Positions 47,404 to 56,824 of a DNA stretch of 64,000 nucleotides are shown here, piece after piece; positions within the stretch are counted from its first letter, which is position 1, and each line of letters starts with the position of its first letter. The position numbers were made by a program, and so were the translations under genes. Below the pieces are notes generated by a model. The model ran no database searches, was not told the DNA's origin, and saw only the letters and a program-made list of their open reading frames with translations. Location of the stretch: assembly GCF_029892605.1 (NCBI RefSeq), contig NZ_JARXWF010000007.1, positions 142,224-206,223 on the forward strand. The letters are read 5' to 3'. Source of the stretch: Parabacteroides sp. PM6-13 (GTDB taxonomy: Bacteria > Bacteroidota > Bacteroidia > Bacteroidales > Tannerellaceae).

Positions 47404-48633
47404 ATGAAATGTAATGAAGAACAGAAACTTCTTCAGACGGATGCGATAAAAGGAGCGAACAGCAATCCTAATTGGCTAACGATTTTATCCGGGGAAAATG
47501 AGGATCCGAAAGAAACGCTGAAACGATTGCGTCTTCTTTCCAGAATTGCTTTTAAGGCCAATGATATTCATGCAAGTTTATTAAAAATTAATCCTCATAC
47601 GAAAGATTATAAGGATACGGAAGTGACCATTCTTTACCATTGGGTAGAGGATGCGGAGCGTCCGGTTTTGATAAATTGGGAGCATTATATCTCTGTTTTC
47701 GATGAAGAGAGCTGTGAGACTTTTATGGCAAATTTCTTGTCCGTAGTGAAAGAGGGCAAGCAGGAGGTGAAATTTGAAGCTTTTGTTAAATTTCCGGAAC
47801 ATGCCCGGTTTGTCTGGCGAGAATATATCATTTATCTTTATGAAAAAGAAGAGGATGGAACAACCACCGTATTGGTCTGCTCTTCCGATATCGATGCCCG
47901 GAAGTCACAAGAGCTGACGATGGAAGAGTTGGTCGATCGAATGGAAAAGGCTGACAGGATGAAGTCGAAATACCTGGCGGATATGAGCCATGAGATCCGT
48001 ACCCCTTTGAACGCGATTACCGGTTTTGCGGAAATTATGGCCTTTACCGATTCGGCTGAAGAACGTATGGCCTATTATGATGTGATCAAAACCAACAATC
48101 AGATGCTGATGCAGCTGATCAATGATATTCTTGACCTGTCGAAAATCGAAGCCGATGTGGTGAAGATTTCGTATGAAAACATCGATGTAAACGATCTGGT
48201 TGATTCGGCTTATGCCTCTACCCGTTTGCGCATGCCGGGCGGTGTGGAACTGATTCTGGAAAAGGAGCAAAAAGAATGTCTGTTCGGAACGGATCCCGTA
48301 CGTTTGTTGCAGTTGATTACCAACCTGGCCAACAATGCGATCAAGCATACGCGTAAAGGGTCGATCACCATCGGGTATAAGAGTTTGCCGGATGGACAAC
48401 TATGTTTCTATGTGAAAGATACCGGTTTAGGTATTCCGGAAGAGAAGCAGAAACAGTTGTTCGGCCGTTTTGCCAAAGTGAATGACTATGCGGAAGGTAT
48501 TGGACTGGGACTGGCTATTTGTCAGGGATTGGTAACCAAAATGGGTGGTAAACTGGAAGTAGACTCGACCGAAGGTGTCGGATCGACCTTCTCTTTCACG
48601 CTGCCTTCTCATGATCCGTCAAGCGAAGAATAA
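47404..48633 (+). CDS. Soluble sensor histidine kinase
   Basis: 409 residues. A PAS-like region (about 35-165) precedes HisKA with His196 in LADMSHEIRTPLN, then HATPase with NLANNAIKHT, DTGLGIPEE and GIGLGLAIC. No transmembrane segment and no receiver domain. No response regulator gene is adjacent, so the partner is elsewhere. The closest relatives in the window are the kinase halves at 16908 and 24016. Confidence 0.88.
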   Translation: MKCNEEQKLLQTDAIKGANSNPNWLTILSGENEDPKETLKRLRLLSRIAFKANDIHASLLKINPHTKDYKDTEVTILYHWVEDAERPVLINWEHYISVFDEESCETFMANFLSVVKEGKQEVKFEAFVKFPEHARFVWREYIIYLYEKEEDGTTTVLVCSSDIDARKSQELTMEELVDRMEKADRMKSKYLADMSHEIRTPLNAITGFAEIMAFTDSAEERMAYYDVIKTNNQMLMQLINDILDLSKIEADVVKISYENIDVNDLVDSAYASTRLRMPGGVELILEKEQKECLFGTDPVRLLQLITNLANNAIKHTRKGSITIGYKSLPDGQLCFYVKDTGLGIPEEKQKQLFGRFAKVNDYAEGIGLGLAICQGLVTKMGGKLEVDSTEGVGSTFSFTLPSHDPSSEE

Positions 48634-48650
48634 CAATCTACCTAATTAGT

Positions 48651-49460
48651 TTATTTATAGTAGCGGGAGTATATCTGATTATACATCCCGCTTTCTTTTA
48701 TGCGGGCGAACCAGTGGTTGAGGCTGTCTAACAGTTCTTGAGATTCTTTGCGCACGACCCACGACTGCAGTTGGGTGAAGCTGATGTCTGTATTGATATC
48801 GATTTCCGGGAATTGCTCTTGCATATGCAGGGCGATGGGCTGATCGCAGACCGCGTAGTCGATGTCTCCGCTGGCCACCATGATGATCAGTTGCTCCGAG
48901 GAATAGAGTGGGTCTTCTATGATGTGTATCGTATCTCCAATCTCCTGTTCCAGGTTGCGCAGGCGCAAAATAGCCGGTGATTCAGCCGGTACATATAATT
49001 GCTTCTTCGCTAAGTGCAGTTGATTGCGTACAGGCAGGATCCCGTGATTCGCTTTAGAGGTGCGTTGCACCAATACCTGTTTGTTTAATAGAACCGGGTC
49101 GGTGAAGAGGTAGGAGGCTTTTAATTCTGTGGTAGACGGGATATTTCGGGCGATAATATCTGTCGTCCGCTCGTTGAGCTTCTCAAAGCTTTTGGTTAGG
49201 TTCATCTCCAATTGGATCTCCACCTGCAGGCCGGAGATGTCTGAAATAGCCTGGCTTAATTCATACTGAAAGCCTTCGATTGTATCGCCGCTTACATAAT
49301 AGCCTGTCGGGTTGTATTCGGTGATGAGGCGTAAGATGCCCTCTTGTTTTATCTCTACTAAGTCGCGGGCAACCTCTTTGGGTTTCCTTAAAAGAAACAT
49401 GGTGGCTACCACCAAAAGCAATAGGAAAGCATACAAAAACAGGAGCTTTCTGGATTTCAT
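48651..49460 (-). CDS. Membrane-anchored solute-binding domain protein (MltF N-domain-like)
   Basis: 269 residues from the ATG at 49460; a TTG at 49475 would overlap the porin stop. A single N-terminal helix (LLFLYAFLLLLVVATMFLL) anchors it, followed by a bacterial SBP family 3 domain (about 35-265) with IEGFQYELSQAIS and DYAVCDQPIA. The layout matches the amino-acid-binding half of the lytic transglycosylase MltF, but the transglycosylase domain is absent. It may sense rather than transport, since no permease is nearby. It follows the porin gene with an 11-bp gap. Confidence 0.75.
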   Translation of the reverse strand: MKSRKLLFLYAFLLLLVVATMFLLRKPKEVARDLVEIKQEGILRLITEYNPTGYYVSGDTIEGFQYELSQAISDISGLQVEIQLEMNLTKSFEKLNERTTDIIARNIPSTTELKASYLFTDPVLLNKQVLVQRTSKANHGILPVRNQLHLAKKQLYVPAESPAILRLRNLEQEIGDTIHIIEDPLYSSEQLIIMVASGDIDYAVCDQPIALHMQEQFPEIDINTDISFTQLQSWVVRKESQELLDSLNHWFARIKESGMYNQIYSRYYK

Positions 49461-49471
49461 ACGAAGGGAAA

Positions 49472-51700
49472 TCAATTGTTGAACATCACGGAAATACCGA
49501 ATTTCAGCACAAATGGATTCAGCGGATAATGTGCGAATGAGAAGTGTTTAGGATCAAGGAACATGGTTCCGACATTGTAACCCATAATAAAGAAACGGGT
49601 CTGCTTCAGATGGAAGTTCAGGTAGGCATTGATCAACGGGTAATCGCCGACCTTTGTCTTTCGGTTGTCTTCTGTCTGTAACTGGAACTGCTGGGTGGCA
49701 GGCTCGTAATAGGGCGCATAGTAGGAGGTGAAATAATGTGCGTCTGCTCCTAACTGGATGGTGAGCACCTTGGCCAGCTTAAAATGAACATACATATTGG
49801 TGTATAGGCTCAATTCAGGAAGTGGAATCACCTCCTTGTTGCTGCTCAATTGATAGGCTGCTTCGTTCTCCCAGCCAAATCCTTTGAACTTAAAGTCTTG
49901 TTTTATCCGTCCGGTGATGACCTGCAGGTTGCCGTCGTTTTGCAGGGGCACTCCCTCGCTTCCGAAGTAGACGTAGTTCTGAATACTGTTCACACCGGCA
50001 AACAGGGTCGTTCTGGTTTTCTCGATGTTGACAGATCCTCCGACATACATTTGCTTTTCGTTGCGGAAGTTATTGTCCCACCGGTAATAGCGAGAGAGGT
50101 AGTGCCGTGTGAAAAAGGCGGGTGTTACGTTCTTTACATACCCTTCCGCTTTGATCGATGCCTCTTTGCCGAACAGTTTGAATCGGGTTTGAACATCCCC
50201 CGTGATACGAAACTCGCCCAGGTCGTCCCCGACGAGGCATAATTCTCCCCGGGCATTGTAGGTGAGTACACTTCCACGCGATTTACTCAGCTCTCCGCCA
50301 ATATAGGTAGAGAACTCATCGTATGTTTTTGAAAGAGAGCCATCCAGGATACCGGGAGCTCCGGGCGTGAAGTGGAAGTTATGATTATTGTATTCGTCGA
50401 ACTCAAGACCGGGAAGGCTGTTGCGCATCTCATATTTTCTTTGTTCCAGAGTGACGAAGGCGGATAATCCAAATTTGACCCATTTCTGGAATCCTTCCCG
50501 TAGGGAGAGGGCAAAGGTGTTGCGCAGCTTCCAGGAGGAGGGACGGTCGTGCAATGTGGGCGACATATCGTAGAACACCATGCTTCCGGGATTGCTCTTA
50601 CCCGGGAAATTATAGCAGGTGTCTATCCCTGTTTGGTCGTTGGTGGTGAAATGGCGACGATTATCTTCGTAAAACAGCGTATGAACAATGCTGGATACCG
50701 GGACAAACTGGCGGCGCGGTTCTTCGGGTTCGCCATCGTTGCCACTGGGAGGTATACTTGCGTTATGCGCGTGTTCGTGGTCGTGTCCTTCGTGTTCATC
50801 CTCTTCGTGACTCAGTTCTTCCATATTCTCTTCTGCACCCTGAATAGGAGCGTCGAGCATCCGGTAAAATCCTAAGTTGAAGCGATGTGTCAGGAAATAT
50901 TGTTTGCCTCTGACGCGATTGAAGGCGTTGTTGTAGCGAACGGCATAGTCTTTGGTCGTCACGGCGCGTCCGCTGGTGTTCATCTCTTCCGGGTTGTAGA
51001 TCCAGTTGTCGTCACGCAGCCCTCCGTTCTCGTAAGTAACAAAGTTGTAGTTGCTTAGGTAGGCACGCGCTTCGTATTTGTCTGTCAGGAAGCTGCCGAA
51101 AAAGCGGTAGCTTAAGAGTTTGTTTCCGTTGGAAGCATAATGCCCGCGGCTATAGATATAGTCCAGTTCCCCGCCGATATTGATTTTCTTTCCAAAGCTG
51201 ACGGTCATAATCCCTTTCAGTCTTTCTTCTTTTTGCTGATCGCCTCCGGCAAAGGAGTAAAGAATATTGGTATAAGGCACTTTGGCATCGTAGAAATCGG
51301 CGTTCTCGGGCGTGACAATGTAGTTGTCGAAAGGATCAGCAAAGATAAAGTCGCGGCTCTCTTTGCGCTCATGAAACAAACGGGATTGTGCGGGAGAACC
51401 CAGGTTTGCCAGGTATCCCATGGCTAATCCTTGCCCTTCAACGAGTGTGCTTTGTCCGAAATTCAATCGGGCGGTATCCATAGGTGCCACATAAGCCTGC
51501 CCGACATAAGGGCTGAGGCGCAAAGCCGTCACCTGGTCGGATAGCGCCAATGTATCTGTCTGGATACTGTCTGCGTTTTGTACTTTCGATAGATTGGCAA
51601 GCGAAAAACCTCCTCCTCCACCTCGTGACGAACGATCCTGCGCCTGCACCGATAACGTTATACAGAGTATGATTAATGATATATAAACACTCCTCTTCAT
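49472..51700 (-). CDS. Putative porin, outer membrane
   Basis: About 742 residues with a signal peptide (SVYISLIILCITLSVQAQ). The body alternates aromatic and polar residues in the manner of a beta-barrel and ends in KFGISVMFNN, a Phe/aromatic-rich last strand. It matches the Bacteroidales 'putative porin' family by overall pattern. A His/Glu/Asp-rich loop around 295-320 (HEEDEHEGHDHEHAH) may bind metal ions. Start at the ATG at 51700; the -7 element is so near that the mRNA is almost leaderless. Confidence 0.8.
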   Translation of the reverse strand: MKRSVYISLIILCITLSVQAQDRSSRGGGGGFSLANLSKVQNADSIQTDTLALSDQVTALRLSPYVGQAYVAPMDTARLNFGQSTLVEGQGLAMGYLANLGSPAQSRLFHERKESRDFIFADPFDNYIVTPENADFYDAKVPYTNILYSFAGGDQQKEERLKGIMTVSFGKKINIGGELDYIYSRGHYASNGNKLLSYRFFGSFLTDKYEARAYLSNYNFVTYENGGLRDDNWIYNPEEMNTSGRAVTTKDYAVRYNNAFNRVRGKQYFLTHRFNLGFYRMLDAPIQGAEENMEELSHEEDEHEGHDHEHAHNASIPPSGNDGEPEEPRRQFVPVSSIVHTLFYEDNRRHFTTNDQTGIDTCYNFPGKSNPGSMVFYDMSPTLHDRPSSWKLRNTFALSLREGFQKWVKFGLSAFVTLEQRKYEMRNSLPGLEFDEYNNHNFHFTPGAPGILDGSLSKTYDEFSTYIGGELSKSRGSVLTYNARGELCLVGDDLGEFRITGDVQTRFKLFGKEASIKAEGYVKNVTPAFFTRHYLSRYYRWDNNFRNEKQMYVGGSVNIEKTRTTLFAGVNSIQNYVYFGSEGVPLQNDGNLQVITGRIKQDFKFKGFGWENEAAYQLSSNKEVIPLPELSLYTNMYVHFKLAKVLTIQLGADAHYFTSYYAPYYEPATQQFQLQTEDNRKTKVGDYPLINAYLNFHLKQTRFFIMGYNVGTMFLDPKHFSFAHYPLNPFVLKFGISVMFNN

Positions 51701-51706
51701 CGTTTG

Positions 51707-51714
51707 CAAAGATA
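51707..51714 (-). promoter_or_regulatory. -7 promoter element of the porin gene
   Basis: Minus-strand TATCTTTG ends only 6 nt before the ATG at 51700, so transcription starts at or within a few bases of the start codon. Confidence 0.55.
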
Positions 51715-51717
51715 TAA

Positions 51718-51752
51718 CAAAAGGGCGTTCCTACACAAGAACGCCCTTTATC
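51718..51752 (-). terminator. Terminator of the korDABC operon
   Basis: Perfect 11-bp stem AAAGGGCGTTC/GAACGCCCTTT with an 8-nt loop, between the korC-like stop and the porin promoter; T-rich on the minus strand. Confidence 0.75.
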
Positions 51753-51774
51753 TTTATCATCTTTTTTGACTGGA

Positions 51775-52317
51775 TTATACTTTTTGAATAATTTCCATTC
51801 CTTTTTTGATGGCGGCTTCATTCATCGGAATCAGTTTGTGATGACGCTCCGGAAGCGACTTCTTCAGCCCTAACAATACGTTTTCCAGTTTAACCATTGG
51901 AACGATTTTCAACAGTCCGCCCAATACGATCATGTTGAAGGCCTTTTCGTTCTTCATTTCCGTCGCAGCGTCCATCGCGTCTACGCGATAAACCTGAATG
52001 TCGGTGCGGGTGACAGGCGTATTGATACCATATCCGTCATAGATCAGGATACCACCCGGTTTTACCTTGCCTACAAACTTCTCGAGCGAAGGCTGGTTTA
52101 GTACGATCGCTATATCGTATTGATTCAGAATAGGCGAGCTGATGGGTGCGTCACTCAGGATCACAGTCACATTGGCTGTCCCTCCCCGTTGTTCCGGGCC
52201 GTAAGAAGGCATCCAGGTTACCTCTTTTCCTTCCATCAAGCCGGAATAGGCTAATATTTTCCCCATGGACAATACACCTTGTCCACCGAAACCTGCAATG
52301 ATTATTTCCTCTTTCAT
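51775..52317 (-). CDS. 2-oxoacid:ferredoxin oxidoreductase, gamma subunit
   Basis: 180 residues. Gamma subunit of a four-part ferredoxin oxidoreductase that oxidatively decarboxylates 2-oxoacids to acyl-CoA. The family start is clear (IIAGFGGQGVLSMGKILAYSG), as is GPEQRGGTANV near residue 45. Last gene of the operon; its start overlaps the beta subunit's stop by 4 bp. Substrate is either 2-oxoglutarate (Kor) or branched-chain 2-oxoacids (Vor). Confidence 0.9.
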   Translation of the reverse strand: MKEEIIIAGFGGQGVLSMGKILAYSGLMEGKEVTWMPSYGPEQRGGTANVTVILSDAPISSPILNQYDIAIVLNQPSLEKFVGKVKPGGILIYDGYGINTPVTRTDIQVYRVDAMDAATEMKNEKAFNMIVLGGLLKIVPMVKLENVLLGLKKSLPERHHKLIPMNEAAIKKGMEIIQKV

Positions 52318-53084
52318 GCTTCTTCTTTGTTTTTTAAGTCACCTAATGGATAGAATGGGAACATGTTTTCGACCATCCAGTCGTTTGCTTTCGCCGGAGT
52401 TGTTTTCCAACCGGAAGAACAGGTCGAAACAAATTCTACAATGGATGTTCCTTTTTTGTTCATCGCATTTTCAAATGCTTTGCGGAGCATCTTCTTCGCT
52501 TTCTTCACGGCGGCTGCCGTATGCACGCTTTGACGGGTTACCAGACAGGTGCCTTCGAGCTGCGCCAACAGATTGGTTATTTTCAATGGATGGCCATTCA
52601 GTTCGATCGAACGTCCGTATGGAGTGGTTGATGTGGCCATGCCTTCCAGTGTGGTGGGTGCCATTTGTCCGCCAGTCATACCATAGATGGCGTTGTTGAC
52701 AAACACAATCACGATGTTTTCTCCACGGTTAGCCGCATGGATCGTTTCGGCGGTACCGATGGCTGCCAGGTCGCCGTCGCCCTGATAGGTGAATACCATT
52801 TTGTCAGGGTTTAATCGTTTGGCAGCGGTTGCAACAGCAGGAGCACGTCCGTGAGCCGCTTCAATCCAGTCGATATCCAGGTAGTTGTAGGCAAATACGG
52901 CACAGCCTACCGGAGAAACTCCGATGGTCTTTTCGGCAAGCCCCATTTCGTCAATAACTTCCGCGATTAGTTTGTGTATAACACCATGGCTGCATCCCGG
53001 GCAATAGTGCATGGGATTATCGTTCATTAACCGGGGTTTCGTATGAACCAGGTTTTCCGGTTTAATTATTTCATTGAGTTCCAT
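52314..53084 (-). CDS. 2-oxoacid:ferredoxin oxidoreductase, beta subunit (TPP-binding)
   Basis: 256 residues. Binds thiamine diphosphate: CPGCSHGVIHKL near the N-terminus, and the GDGDLAAIG ... NNAIYGMTGGQMAPTT block that contacts Mg2+ and TPP. Pairs with the alpha subunit to form the active site. Cytoplasmic. The operon order here is ferredoxin-alpha-small membrane protein-beta-gamma. Confidence 0.92.
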   Translation of the reverse strand: MELNEIIKPENLVHTKPRLMNDNPMHYCPGCSHGVIHKLIAEVIDEMGLAEKTIGVSPVGCAVFAYNYLDIDWIEAAHGRAPAVATAAKRLNPDKMVFTYQGDGDLAAIGTAETIHAANRGENIVIVFVNNAIYGMTGGQMAPTTLEGMATSTTPYGRSIELNGHPLKITNLLAQLEGTCLVTRQSVHTAAAVKKAKKMLRKAFENAMNKKGTSIVEFVSTCSSGWKTTPAKANDWMVENMFPFYPLGDLKNKEEA

Positions 53085-53103
53085 ATCTCTTTAAACTTCT
53101 TTT

Positions 53104-53280
53104 TTATTTACTAAAGTATCGCATTACATACTGCACTACTCGTAAAACAATCGCAATGCCTCCCAGAATGAGAAACCATGTCCGGTCGCCGCGTAGGGCA
53201 AAAAAGCAGATAACAGCGCCTATGGCCAATACCATAAATAATAAGGTAAACAACTCGTCTAACCGGCTTCCTCGTCTCAT
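53104..53280 (-). CDS. 58-residue membrane protein inside the korDABC-type operon
   Basis: ATG at 53278-53280, 12 bp after the alpha-subunit stop; stop TAA at 53104-53106. The product (MRRGSRLDELFTLLFMVLAI...) has a basic start, two hydrophobic segments (about 9-29 and 34-50) and a basic end (YVMRYFSK). It sits 19 bp ahead of the beta subunit, in step with the operon. I know no function; its place suggests that it could tether or modulate the oxidoreductase at the membrane. Confidence 0.65.
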   Translation of the reverse strand: MRRGSRLDELFTLLFMVLAIGAVICFFALRGDRTWFLILGGIAIVLRVVQYVMRYFSK

Positions 53281-53292
53281 TGTATAAAGGGT

Positions 53293-54378
53293 TTATGCGT
53301 TGATGATTTTGTCTTTTAGTGCTTGGAGTATTTCATCCGGAGTAAAGATAATTCCTCCGAGACGGCCATAGTGTTCCACTTTTATTTTGCCATTGACAGC
53401 CAGGCGGATGTCTTCCACCATTTGTCCGGCATTCAATTCAACGGAGAGCATTCCTTTCACCTTGTCAGCATAGGTTGCAATGGCTTGCGTTGGGAAAGGC
53501 CATAGGGTGATAGGACGCAAGAGACCGAGCTTGATACCCTCTTCGCGTGCCAGTTCCACTACCTTTTGACAGATACGTGCTGAAGAACCGAAGGCAACCA
53601 ACAGGTATTCGGCATCATCGCACATAAACTCCTCATAGCGTACTTCGTTCTCTTCAATCTTCTTGTATTTCGCCTGGAAACGATTGTTGTTCTCTTCCAT
53701 CACTGCCGGGTCGAGTTCCAATGAGGTAATCACATTGGGCTTACGGTCTGCCGGTTTGCCTTGAGAGGCCCAGGGGCATTCTTTGCGTAGTTCTTCTTCC
53801 GTACGACGTTTTTGGTATGGAGGCAGTGTTACTTTTTCCATCATCTGTCCAACGATACCGTCTGCCAGAATCATTACCGGATTGGAATATTTGAAGGCCA
53901 GGTCAAAGCCTAAGGTAACGAAATCAGCCATTTCCTGTACGGAAGAGGGAGCCAGCGTGATCAGGCGATAGTCGCCGTGTCCGCCCCCTTTTACCGTTTG
54001 GAAATAATCTGCCTGACTAGGCTGGATAGTTCCCAGACCGGGACCGCCACGCATCACATTAACAATTAAACAGGGCAGGTCGGCACCCGCCAGGTAAGAG
54101 ATACCTTCCAGTTTCAGGCTGATACCCGGACTGGAAGAAGAGGTCATCACCCGTTTTCCGGTGGCAGCGCCTCCGTAGACCATATTGATAGCAGCTACTT
54201 CGCTCTCTGCCTGTAAAACCACCATGCCGGTTGTTTCCCAAGGCATCTCTGCCATCAATGTTTCCAAAATCTCCGATTGAGGAGTGATGGGGTAGCCAAA
54301 ATAACCATCGGCGCCCGAACGAATCGCCGCATGGGCAATTGCTTCGTTCCCCTTTAATAGTTTTATTTCTTCTGACAT
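53293..54378 (-). CDS. 2-oxoacid:ferredoxin oxidoreductase, alpha subunit (VorB/KorA type)
   Basis: 361 residues. Pyrimidine-binding and core domains of the oxidoreductase: LKGNEAIAHAAIRSGADGYFGYPITPQSE is cut here to its key parts, GNEAIAHAA and YPITPQSE; later TSSSSPGISL and the FGSSARI domain II. Frequently annotated VorB (3-methyl-2-oxobutanoate) in this order; KorA is the alternative. Its start overlaps the ferredoxin stop by one base (TAATG). Confidence 0.92.
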   Translation of the reverse strand: MSEEIKLLKGNEAIAHAAIRSGADGYFGYPITPQSEILETLMAEMPWETTGMVVLQAESEVAAINMVYGGAATGKRVMTSSSSPGISLKLEGISYLAGADLPCLIVNVMRGGPGLGTIQPSQADYFQTVKGGGHGDYRLITLAPSSVQEMADFVTLGFDLAFKYSNPVMILADGIVGQMMEKVTLPPYQKRRTEEELRKECPWASQGKPADRKPNVITSLELDPAVMEENNNRFQAKYKKIEENEVRYEEFMCDDAEYLLVAFGSSARICQKVVELAREEGIKLGLLRPITLWPFPTQAIATYADKVKGMLSVELNAGQMVEDIRLAVNGKIKVEHYGRLGGIIFTPDEILQALKDKIINA

Positions 54379-54605
54379 TATACTTTAGCTTTATAGATCG
54401 TTAAACAACCATCAGGGCATACCAATCCGCAGTTGGCACAACCGATGCAATTATCCGGGTTTTTCATGTAAACATAATGATACCCTTTGTTATTCACTTC
54501 GCGCGGATGAAGCTCGAGCGTGTCCGTCGGGCAGGCAACCACGCATAGGTCGCATCCCTTGCAGCGCTCGGTGTTTACAACCACCGCTCCTCTTATTTTT
54601 GCCAT
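54378..54605 (-). CDS. 2Fe4S-cluster ferredoxin subunit of the oxidoreductase
   Basis: 75 residues with two 4Fe-4S motifs: CKGCDLCVVACP and CIGCANCGLVCPDGC. It carries electrons from the catalytic subunits to free ferredoxin. First gene of the operon, just behind a good -7 element. Length is standard for the delta subunit. Confidence 0.92.
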   Translation of the reverse strand: MAKIRGAVVVNTERCKGCDLCVVACPTDTLELHPREVNNKGYHYVYMKNPDNCIGCANCGLVCPDGCLTIYKAKV

Positions 54606-54652
54606 AACTCGATAAATTTAAATATGTTTTTTGTCGATTACAAACGATTGAA

Positions 54653-54680
54653 CAAAGGTAATCATTTTTGTAGGAAACAA
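54653..54680 (-). promoter_or_regulatory. Promoter of the korDABC-type operon
   Basis: Minus-strand TTG (54680-54678), 17 nt, TACCTTTG (54660-54653); the start codon of the ferredoxin gene lies about 48 nt further. The rest of the 54606-54935 gap shows no other gene. Confidence 0.5.
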
Positions 54681-54935
54681 CATTAAATCTTGTAGAAAGT
54701 CGTATAATTTTGAAAAAAATCGCCCGGCGAACTATCATTTTGTCAAAAATAATCGAATGTTACTCTGTATTTCAAGGCTTTTTTGCTTGGTTTTTGGGTG
54801 AAAATATTCTTTGGTGTGTCGTTTTGTAAGGTCGGCGGCGTGTGGTGATCCACTTTTCACCCTGTTTATGCGTGTGGGGCAGGCTGATACACAAATTATT
54901 GCATCATCGTCGTGAAGAATGGGAGGGAGGCGACT

Positions 54936-56483
54936 TTATGGTGCTGTGGTAAAAGCATACACGTTTCCTCCGAAATCGACAGCAAATAGGGCATTACCGG
55001 AAATAGCTACCGATCCTAAGATGGGAGCTCCCGCAACATGTTTCCATACTACTTCGCCACTTTCTTTGTTGATCCCATACAGGCAACCGTCGGATGCACC
55101 GAAATATATTATCTCTCCGGAAAGAACGGAACTGCTTTCCACATCTGCCAAGGGGTCATGTAGCGGGGACGTTATGGGTGTTAGTGTCTGTCCGGTTGGT
55201 ACCTTCCATACAACTTCAAGTGTTTCTCTGTCAATCCCGATCAATCCCTCAGTGGCCGAACCGAAAACAATCAGTTTGTCGGTCATCAGTGGGGTAGAGG
55301 AGGTCTTTAGACTGAAAGGATATTCTTTGCGCACTACGATACGACCTGTTTCCGGTTGTATAACAAACAGGGATTGACCGGAAAGGAGGTATAACAAACC
55401 GTGATATAAAGCGGGTGAAGAACCACGGTGGATTAGTTCCGCCCGGTCTGTATGCCATTTGAACTCGCCGGTTAGAATATCGTTACCATAAAGACCTTGT
55501 GATTGCGAGAAGCTGACCAGCATTCCTTCTGTGACAACAGGGGTTGCAGCGGTGGCTTCGCCCTGATTCCAGCCACTGTTTTGCCAGATCACATCGCCCG
55601 ATTTAGCGTCTAAGGCACAGAGAGCAAGACCACTTCCGGCATATACCACGCCGTTGGAAACGACAAGACCGTCGATCAGTGGCGACTCCTCGTTCACATG
55701 CAGTTGCCTTCCCCAGCACAGGCTGCCATCGCTTGCTTTGATGGCAAAAAGACTGCCTTGTTCGGTTTGGGCATATACGATCCCGTTTTCAGCTACGATG
55801 CTGTTCCGTATCGCATTGTTTACCGGGTATTTCCAAAGCAGATTACCGGTCTGGCTGTCTAAAGCATAGACCGCTCCCTTTCCTTTTCGTTCTTCATCAA
55901 CGGAGGCAACAAATACTTTGTGCTGGTGAATGATCGGAGAGGTGAAGGATATATGGGCTCCGATATTATTTATCCAGGTCATTCTTAAGGGAGTGGTGAG
56001 GCTGATCTCGCTGATGCCCGTGTGTTGGGCATCACCCCGTAGGTTGATCCACTCCTTGTCCAGGTTGACGAGAGGTTTTCGGTTGTTGTAGGTAAACCGT
56101 CGCTCTTTTTCCATCTTTTCACCGTTTTTATAGGTAGCTGTCACCCGGATGATGATCGATTTGCCATAGGGTCGATTGGTTAAATAGAGCATATCACTCC
56201 ATGTCCAGTCGCTCTTACGTATTAGTTTTTTATTATTGATAAGCCGCTTGCCATCCACAAGACAGCTATATTTTACCTCTTTGGCCTGGGAAGCAGGATG
56301 GTAGATATTGACCACCACAGGAACCGCGCCGGACATCGTCACAGGAAATCCCTCCCCATCAGGCGAAGTAATCTCTATAGACCCCTTTTTATTCACATTC
56401 CCATAAAGACCTCCCGTGTCAGACGCACTCAACAACAGGCAACACACCACCCCAAAAAACAGCGCAATAAATGCTTTCCTCAT
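54936..56483 (-). CDS. PQQ-like beta-propeller repeat protein, exported
   Basis: 515 residues from the ATG at 56483. A signal peptide (FIALFFGVVCCLLLSA) is followed by an Ig-like region (about 30-135), then an eight-bladed PQQ-type propeller with recurrent motifs ALDSQTGNLLWKYPV, AIKASDGSLCWG, ALDAKSGDVIWQ, GINKESGEVVWKH. Such propellers act as binding scaffolds (as in BamB) or in PQQ enzymes; the catalytic residues of dehydrogenases are not apparent. Likely periplasmic or surface-exposed. Role unknown. Confidence 0.85.
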   Translation of the reverse strand: MRKAFIALFFGVVCCLLLSASDTGGLYGNVNKKGSIEITSPDGEGFPVTMSGAVPVVVNIYHPASQAKEVKYSCLVDGKRLINNKKLIRKSDWTWSDMLYLTNRPYGKSIIIRVTATYKNGEKMEKERRFTYNNRKPLVNLDKEWINLRGDAQHTGISEISLTTPLRMTWINNIGAHISFTSPIIHQHKVFVASVDEERKGKGAVYALDSQTGNLLWKYPVNNAIRNSIVAENGIVYAQTEQGSLFAIKASDGSLCWGRQLHVNEESPLIDGLVVSNGVVYAGSGLALCALDAKSGDVIWQNSGWNQGEATAATPVVTEGMLVSFSQSQGLYGNDILTGEFKWHTDRAELIHRGSSPALYHGLLYLLSGQSLFVIQPETGRIVVRKEYPFSLKTSSTPLMTDKLIVFGSATEGLIGIDRETLEVVWKVPTGQTLTPITSPLHDPLADVESSSVLSGEIIYFGASDGCLYGINKESGEVVWKHVAGAPILGSVAISGNALFAVDFGGNVYAFTTAP

Positions 56484-56670
56484 AACCCAATACACTTTGA
56501 TTCGTTGATCAAAGGTAGTGATTTTTTGGGAATAAGGTTTGTGTGTTTTGTGTTTCGATATGCCTCATTACTTTTTAGGGGAACTACAGTGTCTCAAAAT
56601 TTTACTATTATTTAGAGTAGAAAAGTGGTGGATTGAGTTATTATCCCTATTTTTGAGTAAAAGGATTCAA

Positions 56671-56775
56671 ATGATAGAATTTATTTTAAAAATAGTAGCA
56701 AATATTTTCGCTTGGGGGTTGATTATAGGTTATATAATATACCTATATCAAGCCTACAAGCGTGCAGTTAAATAA
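56671..56775 (+). CDS. Very small hydrophobic protein (doubtful)
   Basis: 34 codons (MIEFILKIVANIFAWGLIIG...) encode one membrane helix and a basic tail. The frame extends upstream to 56539, but that part does not look like protein. Could be a real single-helix peptide or chance. Confidence 0.25.
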   Translation: MIEFILKIVANIFAWGLIIGYIIYLYQAYKRAVK

Positions 56776-56824
56776 CTCATATTTTTTCTTTATACGTTAT
56801 TACTGACTGAAATTCATAAGCACT

